Of a stretch of 6,966 nt of DNA, positions 1-6,814 are shown one piece after another. Made by a program: the position numbers and the translations under genes. The DNA lies in NCBI GenBank assembly GCA_029940345.1, contig JAOZRC010000284.1, positions 1 to 6,966 of the forward strand, read 5' to 3'. How positions within the stretch are numbered: position 1 is the first letter of the stretch; the number at the start of each line of letters is the position of its first letter. The notes beneath the pieces are model-generated. The model searched no databases. It saw only the letters and a program-made list of their open reading frames with translations, and was not told the DNA's origin. This stretch comes from Desulfobacterales bacterium (lineage in GTDB: Bacteria; Desulfobacterota; Desulfobacteria; Desulfobacterales; JAUCGF01).

Positions 1-2
1 GC

Positions 3-104
3 GCTTTTGCCGGTTTGGCGCTGGATGGCTCTGTCATAAAAGTCAACGGCAAGACCAACGCCGCCTGGCTACCTGGCTACCAACATAAGGCGGGACAAAT
101 GTAG
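3..104 (+). CDS. C-terminal end of a SYLF/YSC84-like lipid-binding protein (5' partial)
   Basis: The gene enters from the left edge, and its last 33 codons are visible before a TAG stop at 102-104. The peptide contains FAGLALDGSVIKV followed by an Asn-Ala-Ala stretch. This matches the C-terminal signature I know from SYLF (YSC84-type) lipid-binding proteins, where a GLFAG-[VL]-[SA]-L-[DE]-G-[SA] block is followed by an Asn/Ala segment. Family members usually continue with a YYG-like segment and further residues. Here the protein instead ends in WLPGYQHKAGQM, and these last codons and the stop come from the left arm of the palindromic element at 81-208. An 8-bp tandem duplication (65-80) lies just before this junction. 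The C-terminus therefore looks altered or truncated by the repeat. Only a short segment is visible, so the family call is moderate. A second frame is also open here but has an unnatural composition. Confidence 0.5.
   Translation, partial: AFAGLALDGSVIKVNGKTNAAWLPGYQHKAGQM
65..80. repeat. 8-bp tandem duplication beside the palindrome
   Basis: Positions 65-72 and 73-80 are identical copies of CTGGCTAC. They end exactly where the outer arm of the palindromic element begins (81). With one copy only, the + strand reading frame would end at a TAA at 86-88 instead of running on to the TAG at 102-104. The duplication could be replication slippage or a trace of how the element was inserted, but no matching copy is seen on the far side of the element. 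Confidence 0.6.
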
Positions 105-208
105 GTTGGGTTGAGGAACGAAACCTGACACCAGCCTGAATTTGTTGGGTTTCGTTCCTCAACCCAACCTACGACTGCAAAAGTACCAAAATGTCCCGCC
201 TGATGTTG
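81..208. repeat. Nested palindromic repeat element (REP/MITE-like)
   Basis: The inner inverted repeat is perfect over 25 bp: 101-125 pairs with 148-172 around a 22-nt loop (126-147). Its arm contains GTAGGTTGGGTTGAGG. An outer inverted repeat, 81-97 with 192-208, pairs over 17 bp with one mismatch (87 against 202). The two stems are separated by 3 nt on the left and 19 nt on the right, so the whole can fold as one long interrupted hairpin. Arms with the GTAGGTTGGGTT core are, from memory, a common class of dispersed non-coding repeats in environmental proteobacteria and cyanobacteria. It encodes nothing and sits between two convergent genes, where it may also stop or stabilise their transcripts. 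There is no U-tract of the intrinsic-terminator kind directly after the stem. Confidence 0.85.
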
Positions 209-244
209 CGGCCCTTAGTTGTTGCTAAAATACCTGTTTTTTGT

Positions 245-3200
245 TTATCTCAATTCGGCTGCGGCCTGCAAGATATAGATTGATTCTTCCATGCCAACCT
301 TGTTGTCGCCGTTCACATCGGTGCCGGATAAAACATAATTGGCTCGAAGCTGCGACGGACTTTGACCGGTGATGACCTGCGCGGCCAAGATCGCATCCGC
401 CAAATCCACGGTGTAATCACCGTTCAGATCACCTTTTTCAACAACGGTGTAAACATTGTCAAATGTGGCTTGCATATAGCCGGATTCGCCAATGTCAGTG
501 TATAAATAGGTTATCAGGCCGCGCAAATTTTCAGGCGGCGGATTGAAGGGCGTTTCAATGGCGTATGTAACCCGTTCATCATTGCAGCGTAAAATCATTT
601 TTGCTCCTTGTCGTTCAATACTGAACCGGTATTGCGTGTCAAAGGCGACTGAAGTTGAAAATGTATGATTGAAAAGCGTTACGGGAGTGTTGTTTTGATA
701 GTCCTCAATTACTATCGTCGCTTTTAAACTGTGGGTTTCATCCAGCACCAATCGGATATCCGTCCAAACATAATCCCAGAAATAGCCGCCCATAATGGCC
801 ACACCGGTGGCACCTGCGGAAACCTGGCTGTCACTGCGTACTTCAACCAGGGCTTCCAGGTAGTCGGTCGCATTGTCTGTAAGCATGAACAGACGGGAAC
901 CTGTTCCACTGCTCAATTCTTGTTGCTGCACCCGGCGATACAGATGCAACTTGCCATCACGCACTTCTCTGACGATTTCAAGATTATATTGATTCCATTT
1001 GTCTGGATTGATAAGCGGCGCTTCAAAATCATCATATAAGTCAGTTTCATTATTAATGCGCACATCATCGAATGTTGCGGAGACATAACCGCTGCCTTTG
1101 TCACTGTCTCCCCAGACGCCGGTGGTTAAATGCAAAGAAAACGGAGAGGCCGTTCCCGAATGCGTGGGGGCATTATATGTATGACTGACGCCCGCAACAG
1201 TGAAAGTCAGAGTATCCGTAATTTCATCATATTTAATTTTAACAGGATATTCGATTTTGGTTTGGATGGCTGCCGGGATAACGCCACTAGCGCCAATAAT
1301 GCGAGTAGTGCCAGAATTCGTATCTATTGATTCCACCTCCCACCAGGCTTCAACACCCTGTCCCCTGTCACCGATATAGACCGCCGCCCATAATTTGCCA
1401 TCATGCTCATAGAAATAACCGCCAATGCGTGCGCCCGCTTTATATGTGTCTGTATTATCCAATTCAACTTTATTGACAGCTACGCGTGCTTCCACAGTAT
1501 GCGTGTTCTGATGATCAATCGGAATCGTGTTTAAAAGATCACCTTCAGGCCCCGTGGCGCCGCCTATTTTGAAAACGAATTTGCCATCAACGATTTCACT
1601 GACAATTTCTCCGTGAAGAGATTGCCAGTCGTTATATCCGGTATTCCACCTATACTCCTTAATATGAGGTCGTCCGAAAGTATCATATACCGGACGATCC
1701 GACGCATGATTGGGATCGGTTTCGCCTGCATCCACCCGCCCGTTGAAATTCTGGTCCTCCTCGCCATCGGCCAGACCATCGCCGTCGGTGTCGGGATTCA
1801 AGGGATGAGTGGTGGTTGCGGGATCCTGATCCGGTATGAACACACCAGTGTCGGTGTCTGCTCCGATATCATTCAATGTCTTGCCTGATTCCGTACCGTC
1901 CTGAACGCCGTCTTTGTCCGCATCGGATTTCAAGGGGTTGGAAAGGAACGGAAGCGCTGGGTCTATGGGATAAATCATTATTTCGGCCTCATCCGGCAAA
2001 CCGTCATCATCCGTATCCGCATCAAAAGGATCGGTGTGGAAAATATCTTCGTCATTATCGGACAACCCATCGCCGTCGCTGTCTTCGAAATCGAAAATCG
2101 TAACACTGGCCGTATTATCTACCAATTGTACGCCGCCAGTGATCCCATCAATCAGGATATAAAACGTCTCGCTGCTTTCCATAACGGTATCATCAATGAT
2201 TGGGATTGTGATCGCTTTGGGCGCCGTATCACCGTCCGCCCAATTCAGCGTTCCGGAAACGTCTGTATAGTCACTGCCGGACATGGCCGAACCGGAACTT
2301 GTGGAATAATGTACACTCACGTCTCCGGTGCTGCCTCCGAAACGGTTGACATGAATTGTAAAGTCGCCGATGTTCTCCTGCACGGCATAATTATCCTCGC
2401 TGAATTTTAGAATGCCCGCTTCATTTTCTGTTATAATGATAATAGCTTCTTGCGGCTCGCCTAATACGGCGCCATTCGCATCAGTCAGAGTCAGATGGAA
2501 AAATTCATCACCTTCAAATAACGAATCCGATAAGATCGGAATGTTGATTGTCTTGAAAGCGTTGTCACCATCAGCCCAGTTCAGCACACCGTTAGCGGAA
2601 ATGTAGTCTTTACCGGCGATTGCTGTGCCATTACTTGTGGCATATCTCACTCTGACCGCTCCGCCACTGTCGCCCGTGCGGCTAACAGAGACCTCCAGAT
2701 TCATTCCGTCTTCACCAATGATATAAGCCAAATCATCAAGCTTCAATGTTCCCGCGCTTTGCGCATCCAAATTAAAAACAGCTAAAAACACATCCTCGCC
2801 GTTCAAGGTTGTATTGTATGCATCCGGCGTCGTAGGAAAGTCATTGGAAGATGTGGTTCCGACTATACACGCATGATTATCTGAAAATGCCATGCTGTGG
2901 GCGACATCAGAACGCTCGCCGCCAAGAAAAGTGGAATAACGCAAGTCAGAAAGCCCTCCGCCTAACGGATTGATGATACTGAGAAAAGCATCTTTACCAT
3001 TATTGTGGCTTCCATCATAAGCGTCTTCAGTTACGGGAAAATCGGCGGATTCCGTGAAACCCACGATATACGCCTGGCCGTTATAAACAGCCACATCGTA
3101 AGCCTCATCCAGATGGCTGCCGCTGAGGTAGGTCGAATAGAGTAAGTCATCAGCACCGTTTCCCGACGGTTCGATTACACTCAGATAGGCATCACAATGA

Positions 3201-6200
3201 ATAAAACTATAACTGTAACCCCAGGTGTCATACGCGCCCGGTGTCGTTGGGAAGTCGGATGACCCAGTGCCACCAACTATATACACACGGCCATCAGAAA
3301 CCGCAACACCATGAGCTTTATCCCAGTCACTACCACCAAGAGACGTTGAATACAGCAGGTCAGCGGTGTTGTTTCCTTGCGGATCAATAACGCTCAAAAA
3401 GCCCTCATAATCATCGCTGAAATCATTATCATAGGCTCCTGCCGTTGCGGGAAAATCATCGCTCCTCGTATGGCCTACGATATAGGCCTTACCGTCGGAA
3501 ACCGCCAGACTATGAGCCTCATCAAGGTATCTCCCTCCGATATAGGTGGAATAGATCAGATCGTCGTCGTTATGCCCGGACGGCTCAAATATACTTAAAA
3601 AGGCATCCTGGCCATTGTAGCTGGAATCGTATGCACCGGGAGTCGCTGGAAAATCATTACTTTGGGTATTGCCTGCGACAAAAACCTGATTGCCTGACAC
3701 CGCGACGCTATTCGCTTTGTCCCAATCGACGCCTCCGATATATGTCGAGTAGATCAGATCATCAGTTCCTTTGCCTGCGGGATTAATGATGCTTAAAAAG
3801 GCGTCTTTGGTATAATTAAGATTTTCATTATAGGCTCCGACCGTGGTGGGGAAATCGTCAGAAGACGTCTGGCCTGCAAAATAAGCAAGTCCGCTGGATA
3901 CGGCTACATCATAAGCGCTGTCGTCTTCGCTGCCGCCAAAATAGGTGCTGTAAATCAAGCTGCCGGCACCGCTTAATGATGTATTCACAATGGCTAAAAA
4001 AGCATCTTTATTTCTATTGTAGCTGACGTCATAGGAATTCGTCGTCGCAGGAAAGCCGAAACTGCAAGTATATCCCGTTATATAAGTTTTTCCGGATTCA
4101 GTGGTCACACTATAACCGTTGTCAGAACCGTTGCCGCCAATAAAGGTTGAATATATGAGATCATTGGCGCCATTGCCTTTCGGATTAAGCACGCTTAAAA
4201 AAGCATCGGCGCCTTCATTGAGGGTGCGATCATAGGCCCCTGTTGTGGTTGGAAAGCCGTAAGAAGATGTTGTGCCAACCAAATACACCGATTCGTTGTT
4301 GATGGCCATGCCGTGTCCGCTATCATTATCGCCGCCTCCTAAAAACGTTGAATAGAGCAAATCGTCAGCGCCGTTGCCGGCGGGGTCAATCAAGCATAAA
4401 AAGGCATCATTATTGCCATTTTTACTTGTTGAATATGCGTTTGCCGTTGTGGGGAAACCGGAAGAAGAAGTCTCTCCGATGATATACACCTTGCCGTTTG
4501 CGATGGCAACACCATTGCCGGAATCATTGGCGTCACCTCCCCAAAAAGTGGAATAAATGAGATCATTGTCACCGCTGCTTTGGGGATTAATTACGCATAA
4601 AAAGGCGTCACTACCACCATTGTGAATCGTATCGTATGCACCTTCGGTTGTGTCAAATTCCGAAGATGACGTGGAGCCGACGATATAAACTTGGTCCGAT
4701 GACACCGCAATGTCATATCCTGCATCGTAAGCATCAGACCCAATAAAAGTTGAATAGATTAAATCATCGGCACCGTTGCCTGAAGGATCAAATACACTTA
4801 AAAATATATCGACATAGTTATGATAGCTTGTATCATACGCACCGGCTGTAACAGGAAAATCCGGGGATTTTGTCCCGCCAAGCACATACACTTTGCCGGA
4901 TGCGACGGCAACATCTTTCGCATTATCACTACGACTGGCTCCAAGATATGTTGAATAAATCATATCTGCAGCACCATTGCCGGAAGGACTTATGACGCTT
5001 AAAAAGGCATCTGAAAATCCGTATGAAGATGACCCGTTGAAACTGTCATCATAAGCTCCCTGGGTTGTAATTAAAGTATCCGCGTAAATGCTCCCCACGA
5101 TGTAGGCATTTCCTGAAGCTACCGCTATACCGCAGGCACTGCTTTTACAGTGGAGATAGGTGGAATAAATCAGGTCGCTGACGCCGTTGCCTGCCGGATC
5201 AATCACACAAAAAAAGCCACGGTCAATATCTGAGCAATTCTCAGTATAGGCGCCCGGAGTTGTCGGAAAATCAAACTCACAGGAACCTACGATATAGGCG
5301 TGGCCATTATATACAGCAACACCGTTGCCGGAATCATAAAGACTTCCGCCAAGATAGGCCGCATAAATCATATCAGCGTTTCCACCAAAGCCATGGGGAT
5401 TAAGTACGGCTAAATAGGCATCTTGATGCCCATTGTGTTCAGTGTCATACGCACCGGTTGTCACAGGAAAGTTGTAAGCCCAGGTTGAACCCACAATATA
5501 AGCTCTGCCATTGGCGTCAACAACGACATCGGCGGCGGAATCATTACCATAGCCGCCGCCGGCTCCGCCCAGAAACGTCCCATACATAAACTGCGGATCA
5601 ATCACCAAGGCATACAGCTTATCATAATTTTCCACCTTGTATCCGAACCGAAGCCCATCGACTTCAAAACGGCAGGGTGCTTTAACCTGCCGTCCGCCGA
5701 TTGTCTGAAACGCCAGTGGCGGTTTGATTGTGAATTCACCCGCAATTGTCATTATTTTCAGAGCGCCGTCGTCATCTGTGCGCAAGCTTTCAGCGCCTTC
5801 GACTTTAAAACGAATTTGCGACGGCTCTGCACCTGCCGCAAGCTCATAAACATCTTCGATCATCCCCGCGCCGGCCCGATAAATCACACGAGCGTTTTTA
5901 AAGAGGCCATCGTAAACCACTTCCTGATAGGTTGGAATCGCACCGATCCAATCCTCTTTTTTACCTTTGAAGTAGTTGACCTTAGCATGTGTTGGCTTGC
6001 GGCCATACACTTTAATCTCTTTTGCATCGGCCGCGGTTTTTTGAGGAACAATTTTAAACACAACGCGCTGGTGTTTTGTACGGCGTTGTCGCAAGTCCAT
6101 ACGTGCTTCTATTGAAGTTTCATCATGCCCATTTACGTCTGCATCTGTCGCTACTGTCCTGATAAAGGCAAACACCAACTCACCGGTTTGGGTCAAATAG

Positions 6201-6451
6201 ATGTCACCGCCTTGTGCTTTAATATAATACGCCACCTGTTGATCAAGTTGCCCTCGGTTTTCGATAAACGGCAGGGTCATCTTTTGCATGGCGTCTAAAG
6301 CTTGTTTTTTGATCGCCGGATCAGTTTTATGCGATTGCATCGGAATCGCTGTCTGGGCCGAAATAGAATCGAATGCAGGTAAATAACCAAAAAACACTAC
6401 CAGATAGGCAATAACGATTACCATACATTTATGATATTTATGTTTTTTCAT
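245..6451 (-). CDS. Giant secreted protein: DUF7948, SBBP beta-propeller repeats, Calx-beta, TSP3-like loops, jelly-roll modules, dockerin
   Basis: The 2068-residue product is probably a secreted surface or matrix protein for adhesion or carbohydrate binding; no catalytic motif is evident. Residues 1-32 form an export signal: a Lys/His-rich start, a hydrophobic core at about 10-27 and a likely signal peptidase I site after ISA (32). Residues about 58-288 match the DUF7948-type domain that precedes SBBP repeats (FIENRGQLDQQVAYY). Fourteen beta-propeller repeats span about 289-1232. Two Calx-beta domains lie at about 1234-1344 and 1346-1455. Asp-rich TSP3-like calcium loops (DSDGDGLSD and similar) start at 1457, 1477, 1510 and 1554. 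Two related jelly-roll modules cover about 1587-1800 and 1806-2003. A C-terminal dockerin (about 2006-2068) has two EF-hand-like loops, D2008-N2010-D2012-D2016-D2019 and D2045-N2047-D2049-E2056. The ATG at 6449-6451 is preceded by AGGAG at 7 nt. No LPXTG, PEP-CTERM or lipobox anchor is seen. The gene stands alone. The architecture is secure; the biological role is inferred. Confidence 0.95.
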   Translation of the reverse strand: MKKHKYHKCMVIVIAYLVVFFGYLPAFDSISAQTAIPMQSHKTDPAIKKQALDAMQKMTLPFIENRGQLDQQVAYYIKAQGGDIYLTQTGELVFAFIRTVATDADVNGHDETSIEARMDLRQRRTKHQRVVFKIVPQKTAADAKEIKVYGRKPTHAKVNYFKGKKEDWIGAIPTYQEVVYDGLFKNARVIYRAGAGMIEDVYELAAGAEPSQIRFKVEGAESLRTDDDGALKIMTIAGEFTIKPPLAFQTIGGRQVKAPCRFEVDGLRFGYKVENYDKLYALVIDPQFMYGTFLGGAGGGYGNDSAADVVVDANGRAYIVGSTWAYNFPVTTGAYDTEHNGHQDAYLAVLNPHGFGGNADMIYAAYLGGSLYDSGNGVAVYNGHAYIVGSCEFDFPTTPGAYTENCSDIDRGFFCVIDPAGNGVSDLIYSTYLHCKSSACGIAVASGNAYIVGSIYADTLITTQGAYDDSFNGSSSYGFSDAFLSVISPSGNGAADMIYSTYLGASRSDNAKDVAVASGKVYVLGGTKSPDFPVTAGAYDTSYHNYVDIFLSVFDPSGNGADDLIYSTFIGSDAYDAGYDIAVSSDQVYIVGSTSSSEFDTTEGAYDTIHNGGSDAFLCVINPQSSGDNDLIYSTFWGGDANDSGNGVAIANGKVYIIGETSSSGFPTTANAYSTSKNGNNDAFLCLIDPAGNGADDLLYSTFLGGGDNDSGHGMAINNESVYLVGTTSSYGFPTTTGAYDRTLNEGADAFLSVLNPKGNGANDLIYSTFIGGNGSDNGYSVTTESGKTYITGYTCSFGFPATTNSYDVSYNRNKDAFLAIVNTSLSGAGSLIYSTYFGGSEDDSAYDVAVSSGLAYFAGQTSSDDFPTTVGAYNENLNYTKDAFLSIINPAGKGTDDLIYSTYIGGVDWDKANSVAVSGNQVFVAGNTQSNDFPATPGAYDSSYNGQDAFLSIFEPSGHNDDDLIYSTYIGGRYLDEAHSLAVSDGKAYIVGHTRSDDFPATAGAYDNDFSDDYEGFLSVIDPQGNNTADLLYSTSLGGSDWDKAHGVAVSDGRVYIVGGTGSSDFPTTPGAYDTWGYSYSFIHCDAYLSVIEPSGNGADDLLYSTYLSGSHLDEAYDVAVYNGQAYIVGFTESADFPVTEDAYDGSHNNGKDAFLSIINPLGGGLSDLRYSTFLGGERSDVAHSMAFSDNHACIVGTTSSNDFPTTPDAYNTTLNGEDVFLAVFNLDAQSAGTLKLDDLAYIIGEDGMNLEVSVSRTGDSGGAVRVRYATSNGTAIAGKDYISANGVLNWADGDNAFKTINIPILSDSLFEGDEFFHLTLTDANGAVLGEPQEAIIIITENEAGILKFSEDNYAVQENIGDFTIHVNRFGGSTGDVSVHYSTSSGSAMSGSDYTDVSGTLNWADGDTAPKAITIPIIDDTVMESSETFYILIDGITGGVQLVDNTASVTIFDFEDSDGDGLSDNDEDIFHTDPFDADTDDDGLPDEAEIMIYPIDPALPFLSNPLKSDADKDGVQDGTESGKTLNDIGADTDTGVFIPDQDPATTTHPLNPDTDGDGLADGEEDQNFNGRVDAGETDPNHASDRPVYDTFGRPHIKEYRWNTGYNDWQSLHGEIVSEIVDGKFVFKIGGATGPEGDLLNTIPIDHQNTHTVEARVAVNKVELDNTDTYKAGARIGGYFYEHDGKLWAAVYIGDRGQGVEAWWEVESIDTNSGTTRIIGASGVIPAAIQTKIEYPVKIKYDEITDTLTFTVAGVSHTYNAPTHSGTASPFSLHLTTGVWGDSDKGSGYVSATFDDVRINNETDLYDDFEAPLINPDKWNQYNLEIVREVRDGKLHLYRRVQQQELSSGTGSRLFMLTDNATDYLEALVEVRSDSQVSAGATGVAIMGGYFWDYVWTDIRLVLDETHSLKATIVIEDYQNNTPVTLFNHTFSTSVAFDTQYRFSIERQGAKMILRCNDERVTYAIETPFNPPPENLRGLITYLYTDIGESGYMQATFDNVYTVVEKGDLNGDYTVDLADAILAAQVITGQSPSQLRANYVLSGTDVNGDNKVGMEESIYILQAAAELR
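2756..5587 (-). repeat. Fourteen in-frame ~201-bp repeats encoding SBBP propeller blades
   Basis: A unit starting with [LM]-[IL]-Y-S-T-[YF]-[LI]-G-G recurs at residues 289, 361, 427, 497, 564, 631, 698, 765, 832, 899, 965, 1032, 1103 and 1170. The spacing is 72, 66, 70, then 67 six times, then 66, 67, 71 and 67. Within each unit the conserved order is a DxA..VAV strand, a [VA]YIVGxT strand, DFPTTxGAYD, then DAFLSVI.P.G. Each unit holds about four predicted beta strands, which suits one blade, so the array could form two seven-bladed propellers. The first unit is variant (MYGTFLGG). The copies differ in DNA sequence, so the array is old apart from some local duplications. Confidence 0.9.
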
Positions 6452-6458
6452 GCTTGGT

Positions 6459-6463
6459 CTCCT
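6459..6463 (-). promoter_or_regulatory. Ribosome binding site of the giant gene
   Basis: On the minus strand AGGAG lies 7 nt upstream of the ATG at 6449-6451. This is a near-ideal Shine-Dalgarno sequence, and it supports this start, which is also the one that gives a complete signal peptide. Confidence 0.85.
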
Positions 6464-6483
6464 GTTTTCAATTTACGTTTATT

Positions 6484-6489
6484 ATTATA
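6484..6489 (-). promoter_or_regulatory. Possible -10 box for the giant gene
   Basis: A perfect TATAAT on the minus strand lies about 33 nt upstream of the ATG. No convincing TTGACA-like -35 sequence is found 16-18 nt further upstream, where the sequence is ATGGCG/TGGCGC. It may be a weak or activator-dependent promoter, or only a chance match in AT-rich DNA. Confidence 0.35.
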
Positions 6490-6525
6490 TGCAATTGGGG
6501 AAATCGCGCCATATTATTGGGCATC

Positions 6526-6638
6526 CTTTCACTCTCCCCTCTGATCGGAACGGCTTTTCCGCTCTATATTATCACAGCCGTGCGTGTGTGTAGCGCGGAA
6601 AGCTGTCCCGCGTTTGTTTGCACGTAGGGGGAGTGAAC
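6526..6638. repeat. Imperfect nested inverted repeat (small palindromic element) upstream of the giant gene
   Basis: The ends pair imperfectly: TTCACTCTCCCCT at about 6528-6540 matches the reverse complement of AGGGGGAGTGAA at about 6626-6637. Inside are CGTGC (6579-6583) with GCACG (6620-6624), and a central hairpin of about 7 bp including one G-U pair (6592-6598 with 6608-6614, core CGCGG/CCGCG, 9-nt loop). The nested symmetry and the core starting GTAGCGCGGA resemble short dispersed palindromic repeats of environmental bacteria. A separate small hairpin, CGGAA/TTCCG, lies at 6546-6561. No gene is supported within it. Confidence 0.5.
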
Positions 6639-6652
6639 GGTTACATGTTTTC

Positions 6653-6814
6653 TCACGCTTTCAACCAATTTTTGGCTTCCTTAGCGGATACAAATGCCTT
6701 GATTTCAATCGTATTTCCCGTGGCCTGATCGGTATAGTTCTTGACCACAAAACGCCCTATTGCTGATTCCGGGAGTACAAAGACTTCTTTCGTTAACCCG
6801 GCAGCGCGGTCAGA
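6653..6814 (-). pseudogene. C-terminal remnant of a STAS/SpoIIAA-like protein
   Basis: An open frame of 53 codons ends in TGA at 6653-6655 and is bounded upstream by an in-frame TGA at 6815-6817. It has no ATG, and the only GTG lies deep inside. The peptide includes KEVFVLPESAIGRFVV and ends AFVSAKEAKNWLKA. This agrees with the last half of small SpoIIAA-like (STAS-fold) proteins, where an AGLKK-hAhVhP strand is followed by a final F.s.eeA..WL helix. The N-terminal half is absent, and its place is taken by the end of hsdM in another frame. It is therefore most likely a gene remnant. The family call is from remembered pattern and is moderate. Confidence 0.45.

Noticed and set aside
81..244. 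Palindrome as a classic intrinsic terminator of the giant gene
   Set aside because: The stem is long and perfect, but no U-tract follows it directly in either direction, and the nested outer arms fit a dispersed repeat better. An effect on termination remains possible.
731..1039. Plus-strand 102-codon frame, and other antisense frames across 245-6451
   Set aside because: All lie inside the strongly supported giant gene, show no domain-like motifs and are explained as shadows of its codon pattern.
2756..5587. CRISPR or non-coding tandem array
   Set aside because: The 201-bp periodicity is in frame, is conserved at protein rather than DNA level and encodes propeller blades.
6389..6427. Lipoprotein signal using Cys9
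   Set aside because: The cysteine lies before the hydrophobic core rather than after it, so there is no lipobox. A signal peptidase I site after residue 32 fits better.
6488..6513. Sigma-54-like promoter (TGGCGC ... TTGC) upstream of the giant gene
   Set aside because: The GG-to-GC spacing is about 18 nt rather than the 12 required, so it does not fit a -24/-12 promoter.
6584..6766. Plus-strand 60-codon frame across the upstream region
   Set aside because: It crosses the palindromic element and is antisense to the STAS-like remnant. It has no ribosome binding site and a low-plausibility, Arg/Cys-rich composition.
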